Part shown: positions 52,567 through 60,746 of the stretch, piece after piece | How positions within the stretch are numbered: the stretch's first letter is position 1 | Layout of the letters: each line of letters opens with the position of its first letter | Origin: Deltaproteobacteria bacterium | GTDB lineage: Bacteria > Desulfobacterota > Desulfomonilia > UBA1062 | Length of the DNA: 64,000 nucleotides | Direction of reading: 5' to 3' | NCBI GenBank assembly: GCA_029547045.1 | Contig: JAKPQL010000063.1 | Span: 1 to 64,000, forward strand | Notes under the pieces: model-generated | What the model saw: the letters and a program-made list of their open reading frames with translations, nothing else | Databases searched by the model: none | Told to the model about the DNA's origin: nothing | Translations under genes and position numbers: made by a program

Positions 52567-53202
52567 ATGCCCTCCATGCCACGCGACATATCGAGAAACG
52601 CCATCCTCCGGGAAGGGGCACGCATCGTGCACGCAAAGGGGTTCCATCACACCGGCCTCCAGGAGATCCTGCAGGCCGCGGGCATCCCCAAGGGATCGTT
52701 CTATTTCTATTTCAGAAGCAAGGACGACTTCGGCCTCGCCCTGGTGGACTACTACTGGGAGTTCATCCAGGCCATGGGTGAGAGCCACCTGGGCGACGGC
52801 GGCACCCCCGCCCTCACCCGGCTCGAGCAATTCATGGATGCCTACCGGGAGATGTTCGAGACCATGGGGTTGCGCTGCGGGTGCCCCATCGGCAACCTCA
52901 TACAGGAGATGAGCGATCTGAGCGAGCCCTTCCGGGAGAAGGTGGGCGAGGTGTACTCGCGCATGCACGGCCGCATCGCACAGCTCCTCGCCGAGGCCAA
53001 GGACCGGGGTGAGCTGCCTGCCGAAGTGGACCCGGACAGGACCGCATGGTTCATCCTGAACAGCTGGGAGGGGGCCATCATGCACATGAAGCTCACCAGG
53101 AGCAGCGAACCGCTCGAGATATGCAAGCGCATGGTGTTCGATCACGTCCTGAAAAACCCTGTCCCATCGGGAACGCCACGGAGGAGGACACGACATGGGT
53201 GA
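52567..53202 (+). CDS. TetR/AcrR-family transcriptional regulator (NemR/AcuR-like)
   Basis: 211 aa. The HTH is ILREGARIVHAKGFHHTGLQEILQAAGIPKGSFYFYFRSKDDFGLALVDYY, of the NemR/AcuR subgroup. The ligand domain contains LRCGCPIGNLIQEMSD, with two Cys, in the region where NemR-type proteins carry their redox-active cysteine. The stop overlaps the MopB gene start by eight bases, so it heads the molybdenum operon. ATG 52567 is the first start; a second, at 52576, is possible. Confidence 0.9.
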   Translation: MPSMPRDISRNAILREGARIVHAKGFHHTGLQEILQAAGIPKGSFYFYFRSKDDFGLALVDYYWEFIQAMGESHLGDGGTPALTRLEQFMDAYREMFETMGLRCGCPIGNLIQEMSDLSEPFREKVGEVYSRMHGRIAQLLAEAKDRGELPAEVDPDRTAWFILNSWEGAIMHMKLTRSSEPLEICKRMVFDHVLKNPVPSGTPRRRTRHG

Positions 53203-55432
53203 GTGGAGGAAGACCGGCTGCGTGCTCTGCGCGCAGAACTGCGGGCTCGAGGTGTATGTGGAGGATAACCGGATCACGAAGTCCAGGGGCGACAAGGACA
53301 ACCCGCGCTCCAAGGGCTACGTGTGCCGCAAGGGGGCCAGCATCGCATATCACCAGCACCATGCCGACCGGCTCTCCTACCCCCTCAAACGGGTGGGGAG
53401 CGGGTTCGAGCGCATCTCATGGGACCAGGCCGTAGAGGAGATCGCCGGAAAGCTCAGGTCGGTCGTGAATACCTACGGTCCACGCAGCTTTGCCTACATG
53501 GGTGGCGGGGGCCAGGGCTGCCACTTCGAGGCGGCCTTCGGGGTAAGGCTCATGCGGGCCCTCGGGTCTCGCTACCACTACAACGCGCTGGCCCAGGAGC
53601 TCACGGGCGTCTTCTGGGCATCGGGCAGGCTCACGGGCAGGCAGTACCTCTTCGGCATCCCGGACGAGCACGCCTCCGACATGATGCTGGCCATCGGGTG
53701 GAACGGTATGCAGAGCCACCAGATGCCCCGGGCCCCCCTGGTGCTCAAGGAGTTTTCCAGAAACCCGGACAAGCTCCTCGTGGTCATCGACCCGAGGAGG
53801 TCCGAGACCGCCGAGATCGCCGACATCCACCTGGCCATCCGGCCCGGCACGGACGCACTCCTCACCCGGGCCATGATCTCCATCATCCTGGCAGAGGGCT
53901 GGCAGGACAAGGAGTACATCGAGCAGCACGTGAACGGCTTTGCAGATATCGAGCCGTGGTTCAAGGGCTTCGATGCGCGCTCCGCCGTCCAGGTATGCGG
54001 CCTCGACTACGAGCGGGTGTACGAGGTCTGCCGCCTGCTGGCCACTCGGAAGTGGTGCATGCACTCGGACCTGGGCGTATACATGAACCGCCACAGCACC
54101 GCCACCACGTACCTCGAGCTCATCCTGCTCGCCGTCTGCGGCAGGCTCTGCGTGCGGGGCGGCAACGTCATTCCAGGCCACCTCATGCCAATCGGCGCGC
54201 ACACGGACGAGCGCGACCCCAAGACATGGAGGACCATGGCCACCGGCTTCCCGGCCCTCATGGGGGTCTTCCCGCCCAACGTCATGCCCGAGGAGATACT
54301 CGCGGAGAGCCCCGAGAGACTGCGCGCCGTGCTGTGCTGCCAGTCCAACCCCCTGCGCTCCTTTGCCGACACCACCATGTACGAGAAGGCATTCCGCGAG
54401 CTCGACCTGCTCGTCACCTGCGAGCTCGCCATGACCGAGACCGCGGCGCTCTCGCATTACGTGCTGCCCGCGAAATCGGGCTACGAGTCGTGGGACGGGA
54501 CGTTCTTCGCCTGGACGTACCCGGAGATCTACTTCCAGATGCGCAGGCCCGTGGTGGAGCCAGAGGGCGAGCGCATGGAACTAGGCATGATCCACACCAT
54601 GCTCGCGGACAGGCTCGGGCTGATCCCCCCCATCCCCGACTCCCTGAGGGAGGCGGCCAGAAAGGACCGCCTCACCTTCGGCATGGAGCTCATGAACTAC
54701 GCCGGCGTCGAGCCGGGGGCCCTGCCAAACATTCAGTACGTCCTGGCCAAGACCCTGGGCGAACAGCTCGGGTCAGCGAACCTGGCCGCCCTGTGGGGCC
54801 TGCTCCAGGTGGCGCCCAAGGACTTCCGCAGGTGCGCGGCCAGGGCCGGGTTCAAGACCGGACCCGCCATGGGAGAGGAGCTCTTCCAGGCAGTCCTCGA
54901 CCACCCCGAGGGGCTCATCATAGGCATGTCCGACCCCACGGACAACTTCGCGTACCTGCAGACCGAGGACAGGAGACTGCACGTGCACATCCCCGAGATG
55001 GCGGGCTGGATCGCGGGAATCACCCCTGCCTCCGAGGAGGAGGCCCTCAGGCCGGACCCGGACTACCCCCTGGTGCTCCAGGCAGGGCGCCACATGAGCA
55101 TGAACGCCAACACCCTCATGCGCGACCCCGCATGGAACGAGGGCAGGCGCGCGTGCACCCTGGCCGTGCACCCCGATGACGCCGCCGCGCTCAACATCGC
55201 GGACGGCCAGACGGTGCGCGTGGTCACCGAGGCCGGCGAGGTCTTCGTCGAGGCCGAGGTCACCGAAGCCACCCGAAAGGGCCAGGTGCTCATGCCCCAC
55301 GGGTTCGGCATGGTGCACCAGGGCAGCACCTACGGCGCCAACGTGAACCGCCTCACCAAGAACACGTACCGGGACAGCTTCGCCGCCACCCCGCTGCACC
55401 GGTACGTGCCCTGCCGGGTGGAGGCGGCCTGA
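53195..55432 (+). CDS. Molybdopterin (bis-MGD) oxidoreductase of unknown substrate
   Basis: 745 aa. The N-terminal [4Fe-4S] site uses C9, C12, C16 and C44 (CVLCAQNC ... YVCRKG). Bis-MGD binding features (GIPDEHASDMMLAIGWNGM, LLVVIDPRRSETAEIADIHLAIRPGTDALL, and a C-terminal molydopterin-binding domain with VLQAGRHMSMNANTL and RVVTEAGEVFVEAEV) are clear. At the position where related proteins have a Cys/SeCys ligand, the sequence is NALAQELTGVF with Q134/E135, from rough by-eye alignment with acetylene hydratase. No signal peptide or adjacent membrane subunit is seen, so a soluble cytosolic enzyme is likely. Confidence 0.93.
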   Translation: MGEWRKTGCVLCAQNCGLEVYVEDNRITKSRGDKDNPRSKGYVCRKGASIAYHQHHADRLSYPLKRVGSGFERISWDQAVEEIAGKLRSVVNTYGPRSFAYMGGGGQGCHFEAAFGVRLMRALGSRYHYNALAQELTGVFWASGRLTGRQYLFGIPDEHASDMMLAIGWNGMQSHQMPRAPLVLKEFSRNPDKLLVVIDPRRSETAEIADIHLAIRPGTDALLTRAMISIILAEGWQDKEYIEQHVNGFADIEPWFKGFDARSAVQVCGLDYERVYEVCRLLATRKWCMHSDLGVYMNRHSTATTYLELILLAVCGRLCVRGGNVIPGHLMPIGAHTDERDPKTWRTMATGFPALMGVFPPNVMPEEILAESPERLRAVLCCQSNPLRSFADTTMYEKAFRELDLLVTCELAMTETAALSHYVLPAKSGYESWDGTFFAWTYPEIYFQMRRPVVEPEGERMELGMIHTMLADRLGLIPPIPDSLREAARKDRLTFGMELMNYAGVEPGALPNIQYVLAKTLGEQLGSANLAALWGLLQVAPKDFRRCAARAGFKTGPAMGEELFQAVLDHPEGLIIGMSDPTDNFAYLQTEDRRLHVHIPEMAGWIAGITPASEEEALRPDPDYPLVLQAGRHMSMNANTLMRDPAWNEGRRACTLAVHPDDAAALNIADGQTVRVVTEAGEVFVEAEVTEATRKGQVLMPHGFGMVHQGSTYGANVNRLTKNTYRDSFAATPLHRYVPCRVEAA

Positions 55433-55434
55433 GC

Positions 55435-56682
55435 ATGGCCCCTGACGCGCAGGGTGCCGTGGCCCCGGCCCCGGCCGAGGAGGTCCTCGGCCCCCTGAAG
55501 GATACCCCCGCCGTGGACGGATCCGGCAGTGCCGACATATCCCCCAGGATACGCTTCGACCGCAACGAGCTCGCCGGCGCCTTCGGGGACATGGGCACGG
55601 ACATACCCCTGCTCATCGGCGTGGCCCTGGCGTGCGGACTCGACGGCACAAGCGTGCTCGTCATGTTCGGGGTCATGCAGCTCTTCACGGGTCTGTCCTA
55701 CCGGCTCCCCATGCCCGTGCAGCCGCTCAAGGCCATGGCCGCCATCGTCATCGCCCAGCAGACCTCGGCGGAGACCCTTTTCGGCGCAGGCCTCGCCATC
55801 GGAACGACCATGCTCCTGCTCGCCGCCACGGGACTCCTCGACTGGATGGGCCGGGTCATCCCCAAATGCGTGGTGCGGGGCATCCAGTTCGGACTCGGGC
55901 TCCAGCTCGCCACGGTGGCGCTGGGCAAGTTCGTACTCTCCGACGGCCTTCTCGGGTACGCTCTGGCCGCATCGGCCTTTGTCATCATCGTGGCGCTGCT
56001 CGGCAACCGGCGTTTCCCGGCCGCCCTCGCGGTGGTGCTCATCGGCCTCGTCTACGCCGCGGCATTCAAGCTGGACGGCGGCAGCCTCGCCAGGAGCTTC
56101 GGGTTCCACCTCCCGGGCTTCCACCCGCCCCGACCCGCAGACATCCTGACCGGTTTCCTGGTGCTCGCCCTGCCCCAGATCCCCCTGTCCCTGTGCAACT
56201 CCGTGCTCGCCACCAGGCAGCTCGCGCAGGATCTGTTTCCGAAGCGCTCCTTTTCCCTGAAGAGGATCGGCATGACCTACGGCCTCATGAACCTCGTCAG
56301 CCCGTGGTTCGGCGGCGTCCCCACCTGCCACGGGTCCGGCGGGATGGCCGGGCACTTCGCCTTCGGGGGCCGCACCGGCGGCTCGGTGGTCATCTACGGG
56401 GCGATCTTCATCGTGACGGGTCTGTTCCTGGGCATGGGCTTCGACCACGTCGTGAAGGCCTTCCCGCTGCCCATGCTCGGCGTGCTGCTGCTCTTCGAGG
56501 CCCTGGCCCTTATCTGGCTGGTCCGGGACGTCGTGGGCGCCCGGAACGAGTTCCCCATCACCGTGCTCGTGGGGCTCCTGGCCGTGGGCCTGCCCTACGG
56601 GTACGTCATCGGCCTGCTTGCCGGAACGGCGCTCGTGCACCTGAACTCCCGCACTCGGCTCGTCAGTCCGGATGCGCCCTGA
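55435..56682 (+). CDS. MOT1-type molybdate/sulfate transporter
   Basis: 415 aa, about ten TM helices. GAFGDMGTDIPLLIG, LPMPVQPLKAMAAIVIAQQ, PQIPLSLCNSVLATRQLAQDLFP and GVPTCHGSGGMAGHFAFGGRTG match the MOT1 family of anion transporters, known for molybdate. The N-terminus has a 40-residue Ala/Pro-rich extension of unknown role. The gene starts two bases after the MopB stop, consistent with supplying molybdate to that enzyme; tungstate or sulfate are alternatives. Confidence 0.88.
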   Translation: MAPDAQGAVAPAPAEEVLGPLKDTPAVDGSGSADISPRIRFDRNELAGAFGDMGTDIPLLIGVALACGLDGTSVLVMFGVMQLFTGLSYRLPMPVQPLKAMAAIVIAQQTSAETLFGAGLAIGTTMLLLAATGLLDWMGRVIPKCVVRGIQFGLGLQLATVALGKFVLSDGLLGYALAASAFVIIVALLGNRRFPAALAVVLIGLVYAAAFKLDGGSLARSFGFHLPGFHPPRPADILTGFLVLALPQIPLSLCNSVLATRQLAQDLFPKRSFSLKRIGMTYGLMNLVSPWFGGVPTCHGSGGMAGHFAFGGRTGGSVVIYGAIFIVTGLFLGMGFDHVVKAFPLPMLGVLLLFEALALIWLVRDVVGARNEFPITVLVGLLAVGLPYGYVIGLLAGTALVHLNSRTRLVSPDAP

Positions 56683-56692
56683 GGGAGGTAGA

Positions 56693-57262
56693 ATGAAAAT
56701 CGGCCCGTACGAGTACGACGCGTTCATCGACAAGGTGAGGGAATTCCACGGCAGCGTGGCGCCGGGGATCGTGGCGGGCGGCATCATGGTGGACATCGCC
56801 AGGGACCGCCTGCCCGAGGGCGAGTTCTTCGACGTCATCTGCGAGAGCCAGCACTGTCTGCCCGATGCGGTGCAGCTGCTGACACCCTGCACCATCGGCA
56901 ACCGCTGGCTGAAGATCGTTGAGACGAGCCGTTATGCGCTGACCTTCTACAACAAATATACAGGAAGCGGCGTCCGGGTGTTCCTCGATGCAGGCAGGCT
57001 CGGTGACTGGCCCGCCATCAGGGCCTGGTTCCTGAAGGAGAAGCCCAAGAAGGAGCAGGACCTGCAGGAGATCCTCGAAGAGTTCCAGAGGGCGGGACGG
57101 GGCATCTACGGCGTGGAACAGGTGAAGGTGAAGGAGGAGTTCCTCACGGTCCCGCAGCACAGGCGCTCCGCCATAGCCCTGTGTCCGTCCTGCAACGAGG
57201 CATACCGGAGCGACCTGGGGGACGAGTGCCCTGCATGCCGTGGGCTGGGGCCGTATCGATAG
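56693..57262 (+). CDS. FmdE/FwdE-family protein with C-terminal zinc ribbon
   Basis: 189 aa. The FmdE domain (DAFIDKVREFHGSVAPGIVAGGIMVDIARDRL, DVICESQHCLPDAVQLLTPCTIGNRWLKIV) binds metal through Cys/His residues. The C-terminus has LCPSCNEAYRSDLGDECPACRG, a zinc ribbon. FmdE was named from formylmethanofuran dehydrogenase operons; no methanogenesis genes are here. Its place behind the MopB and MOT1 genes, with GGAGGT four bases before ATG 56693, suggests a Mo/W enzyme accessory role. Confidence 0.85.
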   Translation: MKIGPYEYDAFIDKVREFHGSVAPGIVAGGIMVDIARDRLPEGEFFDVICESQHCLPDAVQLLTPCTIGNRWLKIVETSRYALTFYNKYTGSGVRVFLDAGRLGDWPAIRAWFLKEKPKKEQDLQEILEEFQRAGRGIYGVEQVKVKEEFLTVPQHRRSAIALCPSCNEAYRSDLGDECPACRGLGPYR

Positions 57263-57365
57263 GCGCCACGGTGAGCCGCGGAGCATCCTCGATGCCGCGG
57301 ACCGCCCCTGCGCGCAATCGAGTGCCCGCAAATGCAGACACAGGCCATTCGCTGTCATTTTTTCC

Positions 57366-57394
57366 TGGACACATTGAACGCTTTAATTTATAAT
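57366..57394 (+). promoter_or_regulatory. Strong sigma-70 promoter
   Basis: TGGACA (57366-57371) and TATAAT (57389-57394) are separated by exactly 17 bases in an AT-rich island. One mismatch to consensus in total. It would drive the small Cys-rich ORF and the secreted VSGQ protein. Confidence 0.75.
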
Positions 57395-57455
57395 GATATG
57401 GTTTCATTGGCATAACTGTCCGCCGAGGGGCGACTATTCATTTGAGGAGGCGGCC

Positions 57456-57722
57456 ATGTGCATGGTCGGCAGGTTTTGCTATTCATGCGAGTGGGCGGAT
57501 GCCGTGAGCACGAGAGCACCTCGACTCTCTCATGACAGGGGCATCGTGGTATGTCCCTGCAAGGTCCACGACCGTGCGCCGCACGATGCGGCTTCCTGGG
57601 ACCTCTCGACAGAACCGGGGAGTCGTGGTAATATCAGGTTCGGGCAGAAGACGAACAGGTTCCCCGCGAGTGAGCCCACTGCCCAGGGGCCCGTGGGGAC
57701 CGAGGAGGTGCGGTGTCGATGA
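57456..57722 (+). CDS. Possible small Cys-rich protein
   Basis: 88 aa from ATG 57456. GAGGAGG lies five bases upstream. FCYSCEWAD and VVCPCKVHDRAPHDAASWD give two Cys pairs (C-x2-C and C-x-C) that could bind zinc. The remainder is low-complexity in character and may be untrue coding. Its TGA overlaps the ATG of the next gene by four bases (57719-57722), which supports co-translation. No family recognised. Confidence 0.42.
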   Translation: MCMVGRFCYSCEWADAVSTRAPRLSHDRGIVVCPCKVHDRAPHDAASWDLSTEPGSRGNIRFGQKTNRFPASEPTAQGPVGTEEVRCR

Positions 57723-58099
57723 AATCCTTCTGGACCGTGACCGTCATGGCGCTGCTGTTCCCCCTGTCGCTCTCCGCCATGACACCCATGAGCGACGAGG
57801 ACCTCTCCGAGGTCTCCGGCCAGACCGGGGTGAGCATCTGGGTGGACATCACCATGAACATCCACATCGACACCATCGCCTGGGGTGATTCGGACGGCCT
57901 CGGTGCCATAACCTACAAGTCGCAGGGCTCCTGCTCCAGCCACTATCCCGTATCGGTCCCGATCATCACGGTCTCCACGGCCAGCATGAGCCCGCACATG
58001 ATGGAACTCTACCGAAGGTACAGCTCTCCGGGCAGCGTGTGCTTCTTCCCCAGCGCCGTGAACATGGACATCGTCGACGGCGAGGTGCGCCTGCGCTGA
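57719..58099 (+). CDS. Secreted protein with N-terminal VSGQ-type motif
   Basis: 126 aa. A signal peptide (FWTVTVMALLFPLSLSAM) is followed by MSDEDLSEVSGQTGVSIWVDITMNIHIDTIAWGDSDG, then two Cys (GSCSS, VCFF). The pattern DLSEVSGQ-G-VSI-VD recalls secreted proteins in other proteobacteria (DUF6160-like), of unknown function. A GTG six bases upstream is an alternative start. It is cotranscribed with the small Cys-rich ORF. Confidence 0.7.
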   Translation: MKSFWTVTVMALLFPLSLSAMTPMSDEDLSEVSGQTGVSIWVDITMNIHIDTIAWGDSDGLGAITYKSQGSCSSHYPVSVPIITVSTASMSPHMMELYRRYSSPGSVCFFPSAVNMDIVDGEVRLR

Positions 58100-58125
58100 G
58101 GGGAGCAGCGCGCCGGTGAGCCGAC

Positions 58126-58713
58126 TCATATCCGCGACTTGATCCAGCGCAGCACGCCTCCGATCACCGGGAAGCGCTCGAACAGTGCCAGCGTCTCCCA
58201 GTAGTCGTGGTGGAACACCACCATGCCCTGCCTGTCGAACCGCACGTGGGACATGCCCGGCAGCACCAGGGGATTGCCCGGGTCCCGCCTGAGCCTGAGC
58301 GTCATGATCCAGCGGAAGTAGTAGTCGTCCCTGCCCGTGGCAACATCCACGATATCGAAGGTGCACTCCTCGAAGGCGGTGGTGGTTCCCAGGAAGTATT
58401 CCCGGATGGCCTCCCTGCCCCTGACCTGGCGGATGCCGTCCTCGAAGTAGGCGTCTTCCGCGTAGACCTCTGAGAGCGATTCGTTGATCCGCTGCGCGGA
58501 GAAGACCCGGTAGAAGGCCTTGAACCGCTCGATGGCAGCTTTTTCCGTTTCGGTGCCGTGCTCCATGAGTTCCATCCTCCCCCTGTCCGTGTCCCTGAGG
58601 GCCGCCTTTGTCACCGCGATGTCGTGGGTCCCCCTGACCGCCGACCCGGCGCACCCGCTCAGCACCAGCACCACCACCGGCGCCAGGGCCCGAAACCTCC
58701 ATTCCTTGTTCAT
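58126..58713 (-). CDS. NTF2/SnoaL-like lipoprotein
   Basis: 195 aa. The N-terminus LAPVVVLVLSGCAG is a lipobox with Cys acylation. The rest is an NTF2-like cone (AAIERFKAFYRVFSAQRINESLSEVYAEDAYFEDGIRQVRGREAIREYFLG). Proteins of this type are third partners in operons with DUF1365 and cyclopropane-fatty-acid-like methyltransferases. The ATG at 58713 overlaps the preceding stop by four bases. Function unknown. Confidence 0.85.
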   Translation of the reverse strand: MNKEWRFRALAPVVVLVLSGCAGSAVRGTHDIAVTKAALRDTDRGRMELMEHGTETEKAAIERFKAFYRVFSAQRINESLSEVYAEDAYFEDGIRQVRGREAIREYFLGTTTAFEECTFDIVDVATGRDDYYFRWIMTLRLRRDPGNPLVLPGMSHVRFDRQGMVVFHHDYWETLALFERFPVIGGVLRWIKSRI

Positions 58714-60746
58714 TCCTTCCCCCCTGTGCCGGTTGCTGCCGCCGTACCCCCGGCCGGGCCGATGCCCATGAGTTCGGTGTTCCCCTCCCGGACGAGCACG
58801 AGCTGGAGGTCGTTCAAAACCCGCAGGCCGAACTGGGCCTCGCACAGGGCGAAGTAGTAGACCCATTTCCGCTGGAAGGCCTCATCGAAGCCCATGCGCG
58901 CGAGCTCTTCCGCCGACGCAGAAAACCGCTCCCGCCAGCGCTTCAGGGTCTCGGCGTAGTGGGGGCCTATGTTCTGCGCGGACTCCACCAGGAGGCCAGA
59001 GTGCGAGGTCATGGCCCTGCACAGAGCGGTGAGCGACGGCAGCATCCCGCCCGGGAAGATGTGCTTCTGGATCCAGTTGGGCTGCCTCCGGTGGTTGTCG
59101 TAGCGGGAGTCCGGGATGGTGATGGACTGGATGCACACTATGCCGTCGGGCCTGAGCAGGCGATCGCAGCAGGCGAAGAACTCCCCCAGGTGTTCGTGTC
59201 CCACGGCCTCGATCATCTCCACGGACACGATCCGGTCAAAAGAGCCGCGGACCGTTCGGTAGTCCTCCAGCAGTATGGTGACGCGGTCCTCGAGGCCCTC
59301 TTGCTGCACCAGGGACCGGGCGTACTCGTACTGGGTCCGGGAGATGGTGATGCCGGTCCACCTGCAGCCCGTATCTCTCACGGCCTGCACGGCAAGGGAG
59401 CCCCAGCCGCACCCGATCTCCAGGACGTGGTGTTCCTCCCGGATGCGGGCCTTGTCGATGACGGAACGGATCTTGGCGCGCTGGGCCTGCTCCAGGCTGT
59501 CCCCGGGGCCTGCGAAGAGGGCGCACGAGTAGGTCATGGTCTCGCCCAGGAAGGTCAGGTAGAACTCCGCGCTGAGGTCATAGTGGGCCTCTATGTTGTC
59601 CCTGCTCCCCGTAAGGGTGTTGGGCCTGTTCAGGTGCAGCCGGAAGTTGCGCCACCGGGACAGGGCCGAGAGGGTCATGTTGCCCTCGGCAAGGGCCGCT
59701 CTGTTGGCAACGAGGAGCCTCATGACCCCGGCGAGGTCGTCGCTGTCCCACAGGCCCTCCACATATGCCTCGCCCAGGCCCACCTCCCCGTGCAGGGCCA
59801 CGCGGGAGAACAGGCTCGGGTCGTTCACCCGGATGCAGGCCTCGGCCGGAGGGCTGTTCCCGGGGCCGTAGGTGCGCACGGACCCGTCCGGGAGCTCGAG
59901 CCGGAGCCGTCCCCTGTCCATGTTCCGGAGCAGGCCGTCCACGGCCTTGAGACAGACCCGGTCAAGGAGGTCGGGCGGGTTCCTCCGTATGGTCATGGGG
60001 CTCATGGCAACGGGCTTGGGGTTGTAGGAAAGGCCCCTCAAGAAGTAGAGTCTGGCGGCCTCCCAGTAGATCCTCGCCATGGTGAGCCTGGGGATGAGGG
60101 GATGCAGGATCGTGAGCCTCAGCTGGCTCAGGGTGGACAGCGGCATCTCCTGGCCTGAGAGCCTGGCCGTGAAGAACCTCTCACCCTCGCGGAGCAGGTC
60201 CACGCTGATGTCCAGGCTGCCCCCGAGCTCCGAGAAGGTGAGCACATAGGAGCCGTCCACCCGGTTGAAGGGGGAGACGTGGAAGGCCTTGTCCGTCGGG
60301 AAGGATGCAGGGAACCCCTTCCCTTGGCCGCTCCGCTCCGCCAGGACATACACGTGCCGCTCGCCGAAGGTGTTGTTCACCTCGGCGACGCAGCACACGA
60401 GCTCGTCTTTCGCGTCAAAGCAGTAGTAGAAGCTCACCGGGTTGAACACGGCCGTGAGATAGCGCGGCTGGGTGAGGAGGAAGACGCGCTCCACCCTGGA
60501 CGCCAGGTCTTTCCCCAGGCGGCGCAGGAGCTTCTCCCGGATGGTGCCCGGCCCGGGGTCCAGGTAGTCGCCGTCATGGATGGACGCCAGGCTGAAGCGG
60601 TTGTACCCGAAGAGCGGCAGGTCCCTGCCCAGCGCTTCGAGCTCATCCAGGTCGAGACAGTAGACGAACAGGGAGTATTTCAGGGCATGGCGGGCCGGCC
60701 TGAACCGGGTGTGCTCCACGAACCCCGCATAGATCTTCGATCTCAT
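58710..60746 (-). CDS. DUF1365 - cyclopropane-fatty-acyl-phospholipid synthase-like fusion protein
   Basis: 678 aa. The N-terminal ~240 residues are DUF1365 (MRSKIYAGFVEHTRFRPARHALKYSLFVYCLDLDEL; FLLTQPRYLTAVFNPVSFYYCFD; AEVNNTFGERHVYVL). The C-terminal ~420 residues are a CFA-like methyltransferase with the SAM loop VLEIGCGWGSLAVQAV and NPPDLLDRVCLKAVDGLLRNMDRG at the domain start. Elsewhere the two domains are separate adjacent genes; here they form one continuous open frame, so a physical fusion is seen. Both ends overlap neighbours by four bases. Substrate: unsaturated phospholipid acyl chain, by family. Confidence 0.92.
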   Translation of the reverse strand: MRSKIYAGFVEHTRFRPARHALKYSLFVYCLDLDELEALGRDLPLFGYNRFSLASIHDGDYLDPGPGTIREKLLRRLGKDLASRVERVFLLTQPRYLTAVFNPVSFYYCFDAKDELVCCVAEVNNTFGERHVYVLAERSGQGKGFPASFPTDKAFHVSPFNRVDGSYVLTFSELGGSLDISVDLLREGERFFTARLSGQEMPLSTLSQLRLTILHPLIPRLTMARIYWEAARLYFLRGLSYNPKPVAMSPMTIRRNPPDLLDRVCLKAVDGLLRNMDRGRLRLELPDGSVRTYGPGNSPPAEACIRVNDPSLFSRVALHGEVGLGEAYVEGLWDSDDLAGVMRLLVANRAALAEGNMTLSALSRWRNFRLHLNRPNTLTGSRDNIEAHYDLSAEFYLTFLGETMTYSCALFAGPGDSLEQAQRAKIRSVIDKARIREEHHVLEIGCGWGSLAVQAVRDTGCRWTGITISRTQYEYARSLVQQEGLEDRVTILLEDYRTVRGSFDRIVSVEMIEAVGHEHLGEFFACCDRLLRPDGIVCIQSITIPDSRYDNHRRQPNWIQKHIFPGGMLPSLTALCRAMTSHSGLLVESAQNIGPHYAETLKRWRERFSASAEELARMGFDEAFQRKWVYYFALCEAQFGLRVLNDLQLVLVREGNTELMGIGPAGGTAAATGTGGKE

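Noticed and set aside
53195-55432. Selenocysteine in the MopB enzyme or the glycyl-radical enzyme.
   Set aside because: No in-frame TGA appears within either gene; the frames are open throughout.
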